A stretch of DNA of 64,000 nt, taken from Pezizomycotina sp. ARF18 (Eukaryota; Ascomycota). Made by a program: the position numbers and the translations under genes. A model generated the notes under the pieces. It searched no databases, was not told where the DNA came from, and was given only the letters and a program-made list of their open reading frames with translations. Numbering within the stretch: the first letter of the stretch is position 1; every line of letters begins with the position of its first letter. The stretch is from the NCBI GenBank assembly GCA_002224055.1, contig AZLU01000020.1, forward strand, positions 62,001-126,000, given 5' to 3'. Positions 1-11,566 of this stretch are shown one piece after another.

Positions 1-210
1 GGAATCAAGGTAAAAAGCATGCATGCTCGTTACTTTTATCATGGTACGGACAAGCTCCGCACTCTCCCCGAGAGGACCATTCAAAACTACTTACTTGGAA
101 GTTGGAGATCCCCCCAGATCGATCTCTCGTCACCCAAGCCAATAGCAAACTGGGGTATAGAACCATCTATTTGACTGTATACTATACGGGTAAGTAAGTT
201 TACGGAGCTG

Positions 211-239
211 CTTTTCTTTTTCTTTTTCTTTTTCTTTTT
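211..239. repeat. CTTTTT simple repeat
   Basis: About five tandem copies of a C followed by four or five T residues. The flanking sequence from 1 to about 1000 is pyrimidine-rich with short open frames only. I see no recognisable gene there apart from the leader region of the RabGAP gene. Confidence 0.8.
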
Positions 240-1050
240 GGGGTTGTTACTCCGTGTAAATAGTCGTCGTTATCGTCGTCGTCAGCCGCTGGCGTTCCTT
301 CTCCTAGACAAATTGCAAAGATCCTTCCTTCCACGAAAAAAAAAAAAAAAAGCCATACGTCTAGAAGGAGAGGCGAACTGGTGGATATAATCATGATCAT
401 AATATTATGTATATTGAAGTCTATATACGATAGAATACTTTTTTTAAAACTATTTAAGTATGAGACAAATAGAGAAGATTTCGATACTCGTAATGATTTG
501 AAAGCTGCCTTGTTTTGCTTGACTTTTAAGTTTTTTTTTTTGCTTATCAAGGGAATTTTACTGTCGCTCTTTCCTTCTGCTCTCACCCTCCTTCTTCCCT
601 TCCTTTCCGTTTCAACCCCACCACAATCACCCAAATACGTGTATATATTCCCATCACAGCCACCGCCCCTCCAGATCCAACATCAACTGTATAGGAAGTT
701 AACTAAGTATAACTACCAGCGAGGATATATCCTCCTTCATATATAAGGAAGATCCTCTTGCTTTCTCTTGAATTTCGTATCTTTCTAAAAGAACAATACT
801 ACTTTCTTGCTTCACTAGGTTGTAAGTTAAAGACCAGGAGAGGGCGGATCCCACGGCGAAGGTCGACAGAAGGCTCCTAAGGTTTACTCCTTCTAAGGAC
901 GAAATCCTCCGTACGAAAGAAGGAAGCAAGAGGAGTCTCTTATTCGTTTATATATTTCAATTTTTTTTTTTTTTTTTGTTTTTTAACGTAACTCTAAGGA
1001 CGAGATACTTCTGTGGATACGATCCTTCGATCCTTTGCTCGTTTGCAACG

Positions 1051-3774
1051 ATGCCTGAGGAATTTACACCTCCCGCATCCCCACCGCTTCTTTCTACGAC
1101 CTCTCCGATGACGATAACGAATATAGTACCATAACACACAAGTCGACCGGCAGAGGCGTCAAGCTACTCTACTCTAAGAGCAAGGTAACACGATCGATCC
1201 TTAAACATCAACTGCCTTTTATTTATTATTTATTTATTTGTTTTATTTTCTCTTTGATCTTTTGCCTCTTCGTATCCAAAGAAAGCCAAGCCACATCGTC
1301 ACGTGAGAATTCGAAGCCGCTAAATGCACTAATATTTTTTCTCTCTCTCGTAAAAAAAAAAAATAGGTTTACGTCCACCCAACTCCAGCTTCAAAGGATA
1401 ACATAGCCGGATTTATCGCCTAGTACAGCAGAAACCTCCCTCAGATGCCGGCCCTGCCGATCCGGACGCCGCCGTAAACCCGGTCCCGACAAGTTCCCTG
1501 CTCCTAGCATGGCTGCCCGAATCTGCCCTCGGAGATGCGTACGATACGTACGTCAAGGTCGATCTTCTTGACGCCGACAGCCCTCCGAAGCAGACGTACC
1601 TAGTACCCCGCCTCCTGCCGCCGTTGGAAGCTCCCCGCTCGGTTCGTATGCATTTGCCATCCCTGTTTCGCAGATATATTCCATGCTGGTGCGGCCGCCG
1701 TCTATCGGTTGGTGGTGGGGCAGCTTGGTCATCAATAGCAGGAACGGAGACTCCTTCCCCGCCCTGTTCTTCCACGACTCGGAGTGCGAGAGTACCATCG
1801 CCCAATCCAAGAAGCGTGCAAAGGAGAGCTCGACCCCTTCGGTGAGCAAGGTGAGCTCTTTTGGGGTGGCGACGAGGTTCTCAGGTGGCTGCGCCGGTAC
1901 GTGAATGTTGAGAGGTCCGAGGTCGAGAAGACGGTATATTTGGTGGATCCCAGCAGGGACGATCTCCGGAGTTTCATCAAAATGCCGGAGCTAGAAACAA
2001 GGCTGCAGGATCAGCAGCGCCGACGGAACCCGCCCTTCCTGCTAGTGGCGTCATGGATCCGCTCACGAAGGCGCTCAAGGGTGCGCGGTGGTCGTTTTTG
2101 GAAAAGTTCGCCCCCGGGTACCAGTTTTCGAGGCAGACCGCCAACGATATCCTCGACTCTCCGAAGATACCCCCGCAGGTCCGCCGCCTGTTGAAGAACC
2201 CGGACGTTATCAATATACAAGACGAGTTCGATTCTGCGGCTATACCTGGCGAGGTGGGCGATGGGCATCGCTGAGCAGTCGGAACGCGAGCGTCAGAGCT
2301 CCGTGTGGTCCGCAAAGGACGTCCTCGAGATGGAGGACAGCGCGGTGGGCGAGTTTTGAGATCTTGGAGATAGAACTCCGGCCAGATGAAGCTGGACTCG
2401 AAGAAGCGCAAGTCTGTAGACATGGACGAGTGGAATTCGTGGTTCTCAAAGTCGTCGGGAAGGCTAGAAATATCGGTTGAGGAGGCCAAGGAGCGGATAT
2501 ATCCACGGAGGCTGCGAGCCCGCCGTGCGGAAAGAAGCTTGCTTTTCCTATTGGATGTATATCCGTGGGATAGCACAGCTGAGGAACGGCGGGCGCTAAT
2601 GAATAGCCGCCGCGACGAGTACGTGAGGTTGAAGGGCCAGTGGTGGGATATGTCGACCGCATCGAAGGGAAGGGTGAGAACGGAGAATATTGGCGGGATC
2701 AACGCAATAGGATTGGTAAGTACCAAGTTGCTTCTCACTTATTCTAGGAAAAAATTGCAGGCGTTTAGAGAGGTGCTAACAGCCGTTTTAGAAAAGGATG
2801 TTCATAGGACCGATCGTAACATCCGATATTCGCTGGCGAGGACACACCGCACCTGACCCCGATTCCCCCTTCTCCGACGTCGGAACCAATGTCCATTTGG
2901 AGCAGATGAAAGACATGCTTCTCACCTACAATGAATACAACACTACCCTAGGGTACGTCCAGGGAATGTCGGACCTTCTCGCACCAATATACGCCGTATT
3001 TCAAGATGATGCGGTCGCATTCTGGCCTTGCGGGATTCATGGAAAGGATGGAGCGCAACTTCCTGCGTGACCAGAGCGGCATGCGCAAGCAGCTTGTCAC
3101 TCTGGACCAGTTGGTGCAGCTGATGGATATCAACTCTATCAGCATTTGCAAAAGGCCGACAGCACCAATTTCTTCTTTTTCTTCAGGATGCTGCTCGTAT
3201 GGTACAAGCGTGAATTCGAGTGGGAGGATATACTTTCCCTTTGGGAAAAGCTGTGGACGACATTACCTCAGCAGCCAGTTCCATTTGTTCATTGCCTTGT
3301 CCATCGTTAGAAAGACACCGTGGCGTTATCATGGATCGTAAGTTTCCTGTTTCTTTGCTCCCTTACATATAACCTCGGATCCACTCCTAACGTTCCTTCC
3401 TTTTTGGTAGATCTCTCGCAATTTGACGAGTCCTCAAGTACGTCAACGAGTATCCAACACCATCGACTCCCCTCTACTCTTGTCCGTGCCGAATCCCTCT
3501 TCTATAAGTTCCAGAGGACCGTGGAAGCCGTCGATCGCAAGCATTGGCTACCCGTGCCCGGCACCGAAAACCCGACTGTGCGCCTTCCGCACAAGAGACG
3601 GAGGACGGAGCTGCCTCGGCCAACGAAGCCAGCGGTAGCAGTACGGCGCTGCTGGGAAAGAACCCGGCTCTGCAGCGAAGCCCCGGGACGGAGTTTCCCG
3701 AAATCGGTCCCGATCTCAGGGCACTACTCAGCCGTAAAATCATCAGAGTCACTGGACCCCCGATTTGCTGGTAA
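1051..3774 (+). CDS. GYP7: GYP7-like RabGAP with TBC domain, span broken by several frame changes
   Basis: This is a GTPase-activating protein for Ypt/Rab GTPases; yeast Gyp7 acts on Ypt7 in vacuole and endosome traffic. The start ATG at 1051 is followed, after one frame change, by DLSDDDNEYSTITHKSTGRG and GVKLLYSKSK, which match the conserved N-terminus of fungal Gyp7. The N-terminal Rab-binding-like region continues through SQIYSMLVRPPSIGWWWGSL (about 1672-1730) and MDPLTKALKGARWSFLEKF (about 2053-2110). The TBC domain shows DMLLTYNEYNTTLGYVQGMS (about 2910-2970) and a C-terminal LPSTLVRAESLFYKFQRTVE segment, and ends with LRALLSRKI near 3740. Introns are visible at 1185-1366 (branch CACTAAT, poly-A run before TAG) and 3338-3410 (CTAAC branch, GTAG acceptor), with another probable one near 2716. 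Several single-base frame changes interrupt it, for example near 3020 where TGGCC should read TGGGCC. They look like sequencing indels because the domain is otherwise intact. Confidence 0.9.
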
Positions 3775-4440
3775 GGGTAAAGGAAGGGAGATCCTGCTAG
3801 TCCTACCGCAACGACTGCGACATCATCTAAGTAGAACGCGGCTTCGATGAGTTGGATTGCATGTAACAAAAGGCGATTTTGCATGTACAATGTCATTTGC
3901 GACAAGTATGTGATTACCTACATTTTAAAGTGCTTCATTTGGTTTGCGTACGACGGTGCCGCTTCCACAATCTTGGAAAACTGTCATATACTCAGTTTCT
4001 CCACGAGAGAATTTTCCTTCATCATCTCCCTACCTCGCTCATTATACGGTACTTTTTTGCATTTCCTCGTTCTTCACACTCGTTGCGCTTTTATTTGTTT
4101 TGGTCATATCTTTGTCGTCGGAGGAAAGTTTCTTGTTTTTTGGCAAAAGAAAAATGCATTTGCTCTTTTTCCAAGCACAGGAGTTTTTAATTCGCATGTT
4201 TCGTGGTTTTCATCATCTACTTCGTGTAAGGCAGTACATATAATATACTAGAAATACGAAATCATTCGGTATGATTTAAGGAGGGAAAGCGTCACATAAA
4301 GAGATAAAACGGTGATCTTAGTCTCCCTCAGACTCTCCCTGAAAAAAAACCTCGGGGATATATCGCCAAATAATGTTAATATAAAGTAGCCTACAACGCC
4401 GATATACTTATCATACACTGGAGCCGTATCGTACACGTCC
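3775..4440. other. Spacer between convergent genes
   Basis: AT-rich 3' flanks of the RabGAP gene and of the basic protein gene that converges on it. Only short open frames with low-complexity F/S/C-rich composition occur, and I see no gene here. Confidence 0.5.
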
Positions 4441-5590
4441 TCATACCGGTAATGATACAAGTTTGTCCTGCGAAAACACCACCCAGAATTGTTTACTATC
4501 GAGATGGCTCCCTTCGCTATTCCGCCGTAGCTTTCGCTTCCTCGCCTTCTGCCTCTTCCGCGCTTTCTTGAGCCTGTTCATCCGTATCCGCTTCTCCTTT
4601 TCTTCCTCCTCCGTCCGTTTGTGGACGTTTATTTCAGCAGCGGCGCCTTCAGTAGAAGAACCCGCTTTACTCGCCTTCTTCCTCGCTTTTTTCGCCTCGC
4701 GCTTTTCGGCGGCTGCAGCTTCGGCCGCTCTACGTTTCCGCAGGCATATACGTCGCTTCTTATTCGGTCTCCGCCGTTTGGCTTTGTCAATACCGGAAGA
4801 AGGTTCTCGGATGCGGGGAACGCAGATTTGCCGCTCGGATTCCGCGGTCTTTTCAATCTCTACTCCCGGATCCTCCTTCTCTTGAGGTGCAGTTCCTCCC
4901 GCCCGCGGTCCTTGCTGCTCTTCTTCTCATCAACAACAACAATCCCCACCGTCGCACCTTTGTCTTCGCCGTAACGAGCTTCAGCGCCGTAACCCTCCAC
5001 GGCACCCTACAGCTCCAGAATACCTGCCTGCTACCTTTTACCACATCCTCCCCACTCACCGCTGCCATCCTAATCTGCTCCCCTACTACACTCCTTTTCT
5101 TTATGTAATACTCCACCGGCCTATGTAACACCCTCGCAGCAGCAATCTGCTCATCTTCATACCCCTTCGATTCTTTGATTTCTTCGGCTGTAAGTGCTGC
5201 GCTATCCGCTTTCGTCGTCGTTATTGTTAGCGTTTCTGGGGGTTCGTGTGGAGGATTTGTGGAGGATTACGGTTTGCGCGGTTTTTGATTTTGAGAAGAG
5301 GCGGAATTGGAATTTTTCTGTTTCTGCGTCGGCGTCTTGTTGTTCTGCCGCGGAGTTGGGGGTAGTTGTTGGAAGAGTAGAAGGAGGAGAGGCGACGTCG
5401 ACGATGTCAAAGTCGAATGCGTAGGGGATAGGTGCCGCAGAAGTTCCTTCCTGATTGTCGGCGGGTGGTGCTGACGGTGGCGGGGAGAAGAGGTCGGCGC
5501 GGATGCACTAGAGCAGAGCGGAGGAGTTAGCTCAAATGACGGTGTTCGCTGGGGGGCGGTATTTGGGTTGAAATTACATTGCGGTCTCCA
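4441..5590 (-). CDS. DUF2011-like basic nuclear protein, hypothetical
   Basis: The family is known only as a fungal conserved protein of unknown role. Reading the minus strand, an acidic/Pro-rich N-terminal part (PYAFDFDIVDVASPPSTLPT, about 5370-5430) leads to FQFRLFS and then AAVSGEDVVKGSR with VPWRV (about 5000-5070). That combination is what I associate with DUF2011 proteins. The C-terminal third is highly basic and Ala/Lys-rich (KAKRRRPNKKRRICLRKRRA, then KKARKKASKAGSS and RMNRLKKARKRQKARKRKL), which suggests a nuclear or nucleolar location and a helical RNA- or chromatin-contacting tail. The stop codon is at 4441-4443. The start is probably the ATG near 5590 (METAM), with a frame change within five codons; a second frame change lies near 4925. 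The family assignment is from memory and is moderate. Confidence 0.6.
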
Positions 5591-5920
5591 TTTTTAAGAG
5601 TCTGCTGGAGGCGCTGCTCGGCGCTCGAGTTATAGGGACAGATAAGGGGTGCAAATTGATGGAACGGTGAGGCGTCGAGGTTGCCAACTACATATTCTTG
5701 AAGGATGGTGGGATGTAGAGGTTTCGGTGTTGCGCAGATGTTAATTGAGAGTTTTGGAGGTCTACAATTTTGCGACGTTGAAAAGCTTTTTTTTTTTTTT
5801 CTTTCTTTTTCGTTTAACGGCACCATTCGGCAATGTCTACTTTACTCCCGCGACAACCAAAGAAGCACCACTACCAGAACGGTTCTCGAACAGAGCTTCA
5901 AATCAAATGTTATCATGGGA

Positions 5921-5940
5921 AAAAAAAAAAAAAAAAAAAA
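5921..5940. repeat. Poly-A tract of about 20
   Basis: Uninterrupted A run in the AT-rich spacer (5600-6200) between the basic-protein gene and the flippase 3' end. A T14 run lies at about 5790. No gene is seen in this spacer. Confidence 0.8.
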
Positions 5941-6219
5941 CAATATAAAATACTAATATCAAAAGAAATACTCGTAAAAATAACATCAATACAAGGCCGT
6001 TGGGAAGTTGTTTAATCACGATGATCATTATGATACAAACATTTGTTCAAGAGAGAGAAGGTAACATGTTTCTTTTTTTATTATTAGGTTATTATTGCAT
6101 TGTCTGCCAAATATGTCTATAAATGAGTAGATTCTATACAGATATATGATGTAAATGGAGATAGAATTTGAGCACGATCAAAAGTATAAAATGTATTTGG
6201 CTATAAACAAATAGAGATA

Positions 6220-9200
6220 CTAGAACGAAAGAAAAGACAAAACGACAAAAAAAAAGGACCTTAAAGCATCTAAATGCTCGAACTTTAGCATACGTCGGCG
6301 GGTGCATGCGCCGGCGAATCGTCTTGCCAATCCAATCGGCGCGACGGCTACAGAAAGCGCAACGGCAAACTTCCAGTAGTAGCCGGGCGGAGGAGGTACT
6401 TTGAGGTCAAAGTAATCGGATAGGAAGGGAAACTGGCGAAAAGGCGAGGAGGGTGCCGACTTCGGCGACGACCATGTACTTTGTGCCACGTCGTAATCTC
6501 CAGGGCGACCATACATAATTCGCAAAGGACTAAGGCTGTACGAGATGCTGACCATGCGCTTGAACTGGATATTCTCCCTGGTGCCCGCCGTGTCGTCGCC
6601 GGCGTTGAGGGTGGTGTCGAGGACCGATGCGTTGAACGAAGTAAGAAGCTCAGAGAGGCCTTGAATAACACCGCCTTGATAGATGGAGACAACTACCCAT
6701 ATTAAAAAGTACGGTAGAGAGCGACCTTCCGGACTGCACTTCCTTGTACAGTTCGGGTAGAGGTTGGCGAGACTTCGTCGACGTCCCGATCGAGGACCAA
6801 GGAGAAAACGGGCCACATGGTGTACAGCGTCGCGTAACCGACCAGAAGCCAACCCTGGTACAGGGCTAGCGGCTCGAAGCGGCTAGCGATGCTAAACATC
6901 GTCTGGCAAACGCTCACGATGAGACCACGGTGAATAACAAACTGGGCGAGCTTCGCGCTCCTCTTGTAGCTGCAGCGACCGTGCCACAGGAGGAGCTTGA
7001 CGAGGTGGCAGAACTGCTCGATGCTGAAATCTGCGGCCAGCTGGCTTGCCGTCCTTCCTTTCCGACGATTCCCACGCCGACGTCGGCGGCTTGTATCATG
7101 GAGACGTCGTTACCGCCGTCTCCGATGCAGCAGATACGCTTCTTGGAGAAGGTTCGATTAAGCGGGCGATATCAGCTTTTTGAGTCGGGGTACATCTGCA
7201 CGCGACGACTGCGGGCAGTTGGATGGCGAGCGATATGAGGATCTTGGAAGGAATCGATAAAGAGTGCTAGTGACTCTCCGTCTATTAACAGGCACGAGTC
7301 GGCTTGTTTCGCAGAACTCTAATGCCTCGAACGCGGCATCTTTTCCTTTAACTGTAATGTAACCGTTAATACATGGGGAAGTCGAAAGAGTGAAGAGAAG
7401 GGGACTTACGCTTTTCGACGGTGTATAAACTGCCCTCTTCCTACCAGTTTCGAACTCACTGCTACACCGTGCTGTCTCCACCTTGTCGCCAGTCAACATC
7501 CAAATACGTATTCCGGCGTTTCTCAAAAGCTCTAGGCTCGGTTTGACGTCTCGCTGCAGCTTATCCTCGACTCCGGTAACGCTAGCAGTTCCAATTCCTG
7601 CTCTAGATGTTCCGAAACGACCTTTTGCATTTGGGAATCCCTGTTGCCGATAAAATAAGAGACGCTGCTTTGTAGTTTTTCGGCAAAACGCGGTATTGTT
7701 CCGCGGAAAGCTTTTTGCGACGATCACAAGGGTTCGGAGACCCTCGCGGGCATGTTGCCGCACTCCTCCTCGAGCCAATCATTCGCGGCAACGATCTTAG
7801 CCATATATGGTATCGGCCCCTTCTGGAAGAACCAAATGTCGCCGCTATCCGCGTCGCCGCCGGCTTGAACGAATTTAACCACGATACCCATCCGCTTGCC
7901 TTCGCTCGTGAAAGGAAAAACGTCGAGAATCTGCACCCTGACAACCGTCTGCCTGGTCGTAGCGCTTTGAAGCACCATTCCTTTCCGATCCGATGGACGA
8001 GCTTCAGTCCAACGCTCTCGGTCCACCTCACGATGGCGATTTCGTCCGGCGATGCGGCCTGGTACGACGTTTCGCCCGTCGAATCATCCGTAGTCGAGTT
8101 ACGTTGTGAGCAAGCGCCAAAGCGAGGACTACGTCCCGAACCCTCGATCCGATTTCCCTTCTGGACCTCGCGCCGGATGCCGTATATGATTCGGACGGTG
8201 GTGGCGGCGCGGGCTTAGTATCCAGCAGCAGGTCATTATCCGCGGAAGATTTATTAGCTGTTGAGCTGGAAAACCCTGCTGCACATACGTCGACACTTCG
8301 TCCATAGCATCCCCGCATAACTAACAGTTCCCACGTGAACCTTCCTGAGCTCCATATCTATAGATACGTTAGCTTGAGAATTTAGTCTGAGTTAACAATG
8401 GAACTTACCATTTTGTGTCAATGTGCCAGTTTTATCGGTTAATAAGTATTCCACTCTCCCAAGCTCTTCTGGAATGGTGCTCGTCCGCACAATTGTCCTT
8501 TAATCCCTTCATCTCTTTCTATAAACCATGCATAAACGAGTTTCCCCATGTCCAGATTGACACGCAAACTGATAGGGATGATAGACGAAAACAAATCAGA
8601 AACCGCAGTATCGCTATGTACCATTTCCTCTCGGGGATGTGGTCCGTGGTGGATTTCGGTAGCGATTTCAACGAGGCGTCGTGGAGAACACCAGCAAATG
8701 GAAAGCGTAAATGTCAAAGCGCATAATATCTTCGTTAGGTTATTAATTTCTTCCTCGAGCAAGCCGGACTTCGATCTCGATTTACTCGTCGAAAGTGCTT
8801 GCCTAGTCTCAGTGCCTGTATATATGACGCTCGAGTGTCGGATTCGAGCTTGCAAGTACCGTGTTTGCCAGGCGGTGTTCTCAACCGTTAGAGACGCAGA
8901 TTTCACGCCGCCTTCCGTATTTACTTCGATATTTCCCATGAACGAGTTGATCTCCTTGCTGGGAGCAGTGGCCGTGATCTTGATGTCAAGGAGTTTCTCT
9001 GTCGCTAAGGAATGTGCCAAAGGTGTCGCAATCCTCAACTTCCAATCCGTCTCTCCATCCAGCTGATCTGTCCTTATGAAAGCTTCCCCGCATTCTCGTC
9101 CTCAGCATCAGCCACCGTCTCGTTATCTATCAGACTGGAACTCTTCTCGGAGAGCGTCTTCAGGATGATCACGTCGGCCGGCACCCTCTGATCCTTACGA

Positions 9201-10151
9201 AGATACAGAACGTCCCCAACTTTTATATCCTTCGACTTTTCTTAATTATCGTTGTTGCAAATGAGGCGGACCCATCCTCTGGTCTACTTGTATCCTATGA
9301 GATTCTGCGTCACCATTTTCAGTGTCGCCTTCATTACGCCGACCGCGTATATTTTTGGTGCCTTCTTTCCCTTTTTTAAATCCTGAAATATTAGGCATTC
9401 CACCTGTTCACCGTTAGCCTCCGCGTCTCGTCTCCTGCGCTCGACGTCGTCATACGCTTCCTTCCCTAACGTGATGGCCAAAACGCGGCTAGCGGAACGA
9501 TGTAAGTGCTCAGGTAACCTATCCGTAGTGCCGGGACGATCTGCGATAAATGCGACGAAGAGAAAATAGAGGTTGAAGAAGAACTTGAATTCGTTGTACA
9601 AGGTAAGCGGTAGGAATGTGAATGGTGTGTATTTCGAGTTGGAGATGACGTTGGCGGGGTAAGCGGAGGAAGGTTTCGAGAGAGGAACGGTTCGGCTGTT
9701 TAAGGAGGTTGCCGTTGGTGGTGGTGGGGAGGTCGCATCTCTCGCCCTTCTTGAGCCGGGGGAGAATGAGGATAGGCGTAGTTTCGATGCTAATTTGGAA
9801 CGTTTGCCGGCAGAATCCGGTCGCAGCAGTGGTGCCTCATCGCTGTCGAGATCTTCGCTTACGGTCCGCGCTGTTCAGCAGACTTATCGCCGTCCGCACC
9901 GTCGTCGCCATTCTTTTCAGGTTCCGTAGCGGGACTGACGATCCTTCCTCGGCGCTCTGAGAAGTTCGACGTCTATCGATTGACCGCCTGTGCTCCCTGC
10001 TCATCCGTGGCAGCTGGTAGCGGTGAGAGTGGGTTGAAAGGGGATCGAAGGATGAGGACGAAGGGTCGAGTTCTGAGAGGACCAGGTCCAGATCGTCGGA
10101 ATCCTCGGAGGAAGACCTGGGGGAGTCGGGCGGCAGTAACCTCGAAGACAT
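6220..10151 (-). CDS. NEO1: NEO1/ATP9-type P4-ATPase (phospholipid flippase)
   Basis: P4-ATPases flip phospholipids to the cytosolic leaflet; yeast Neo1 is an essential endosome/Golgi flippase. The start ATG at 10151 opens a Ser/Asp-rich cytosolic tail ([17 protein letters not shown]). After it come [20 protein letters not shown] and TLGKEAYDD (first membrane pair, 9450-9600), [13 protein letters not shown] before M4 (about 8570), and the phosphorylation site [14 protein letters not shown] (8422-8436 codes DKTGT). The nucleotide-binding part has [15 protein letters not shown] and [25 protein letters not shown] lies at 7480-7510 and the GDGGND hinge at about 7106-7123. The C-terminal membrane helices include [20 protein letters not shown]. 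The [10 protein letters not shown] and WLEEECGNM patterns favour NEO1 over DRS2/DNF. An intron with a GTAAGT donor lies just after TLTQNG (about 8360-8407). Many single-base frame changes interrupt the span. The stop near 6220 is the least certain point. Confidence 0.92.
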
Positions 10152-10512
10152 GCTGTTAGAGTTCCCTATTCCTTACTCCTCTCTTAGATACGATTCTTTA
10201 AACAACACAAAATCCAAATTCCTCTTCCTGCTCCTTTTAGCTCCCTGAGCTGCGCTCGAAGAAGCCTGTGCCGTTTGTATTTATATATGAGAAAATTAGA
10301 GTTCCAAAAATGAAGCCATGGAAATGCGACAGCGTTGCTTTTGATAAAATTAGAAACAGCCCGGAACAAAGTAAGAGAATGTTTAGCGTTTTGGCGACGG
10401 AGAGCTTCTTGCTGAGCTGGATGTATCTTGTGAATAGTATAATTCTACTGTCGAAGCTAGTAGTTTGTTGAGATGTTGGATGATCGTGAATGTGAGAAAA
10501 GGGGGAGGAGGG

Positions 10513-10541
10513 AGAAGAAGAAGAAGAAGAAGAAGAAGAAG
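10513..10541. repeat. GAA/TTC microsatellite
   Basis: Nine to ten tandem GAA units within the divergent promoter interval. Read on the minus strand it produces a Leu-rich false reading frame. Confidence 0.9.
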
Positions 10542-10740
10542 ACAGTTATATTGGATGGTTTGAGATAGAGACAAGGTTAAGTAAGAGATGAAGATAAGAC
10601 AAAGGCGGTGAGTGGGTTGTGAAAGTAAAGTGTAGCGTGGAGGATCGGGGGAGGGTCACTTGTCTCAAGAAAAATAATAATTAACGAACCCAGCCGCAGC
10701 AGTCGTCGTCGCCTTACTGCCCTTTTCCCCTTGTCTCGTT

Positions 10741-10860
10741 AAAAAAATTTTTTTAAGGAATTTAATATTATTCTTTTTTTATTTTTTTTTATTTTTTTTA
10801 TTTTTCTATTATTTTTATTATTTTTTTTTATTATTTATTTATTTATATTGTTTTATATAG
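10741..10860. repeat. T/A low-complexity block
   Basis: About 120 bases made almost only of T with interspersed A (TTTTATTATT-type). It may act as a nucleosome-excluding tract between the divergent genes; that role is inferred. Confidence 0.8.
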
Positions 10861-11566
10861 GTATATTTTTCCCTTTTTCTTTTTTGCGCACTACGTAAGC
10901 TCCTCTTCCTCTTCGGAAGGACACGAGACTTCAAAAAACATCTTTCGCATTCGCAAGACTTTACATTCGTTACGTTAATGCCCAGGGCTCAGCTTCGTTC
11001 AGTAAGAGGTATATGATTTATATACGGGTTGGTTATACGGCAATACATATAATAAGCTCGAATAAGTCGTGTTATAAAAAGATATTGTCTTTCTTTATCA
11101 CTGCAGAGTTTCCCCTCTCTCCTCAGATCCAAACGGGCAACGAATACAACCATCAACATGGGCCCCACTTTCAGTTACTTCAAGCTTCTTGGTGGTTGGT
11201 TCCTTTTTTCGGCAAATGTTGGTTTACATACTGGCAGCGCCTGCCAGGTCAAGAAAGAAATCAAGCTTGACATCAAGAAACCAAGGCTATTTTTTTCTCG
11301 GTTTAAAACTGCGGAGTTTGCGGGGGTAAAAATGTGAGATCTCCGGCTATGATGCCGGGTACGATTTACGGAATGTTGCTCCACAGTCTATATAATGATG
11401 TCGCGATGGCGAGCAGCCAGGGGGGAATAGGGGTTATAAAAGAAAGGGGATTTTAGGGTTCGAAGTTTTTACGTTTCTCGTCGTACTTCGGGAAGTATAA
11501 CGTCAGATTCCCGAGGAGAAACCACAAGCTTCAAGCGATCCATCTTCTTTTCCAATACGTTAAAAC

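Larger units (their letters stand above)
10152..11566. promoter_or_regulatory. Shared upstream region of NEO1 and acyl-CoA ligase genes
   Basis: The two genes are transcribed away from this 1.4 kb interval. It holds a GAA trinucleotide repeat (10513-10541), a T/A low-complexity block (about 10741-10860) and CT-rich stretches near 11100. No convincing coding frame is present. Specific promoter boxes could not be assigned. Confidence 0.5.

Noticed and set aside
200-746. Overlapping open frames on both strands before the RabGAP gene
   Set aside because: They are driven by the CTTTTT repeat and T runs (Lys/Arg or Phe/Leu-rich ends) and show no family signature.
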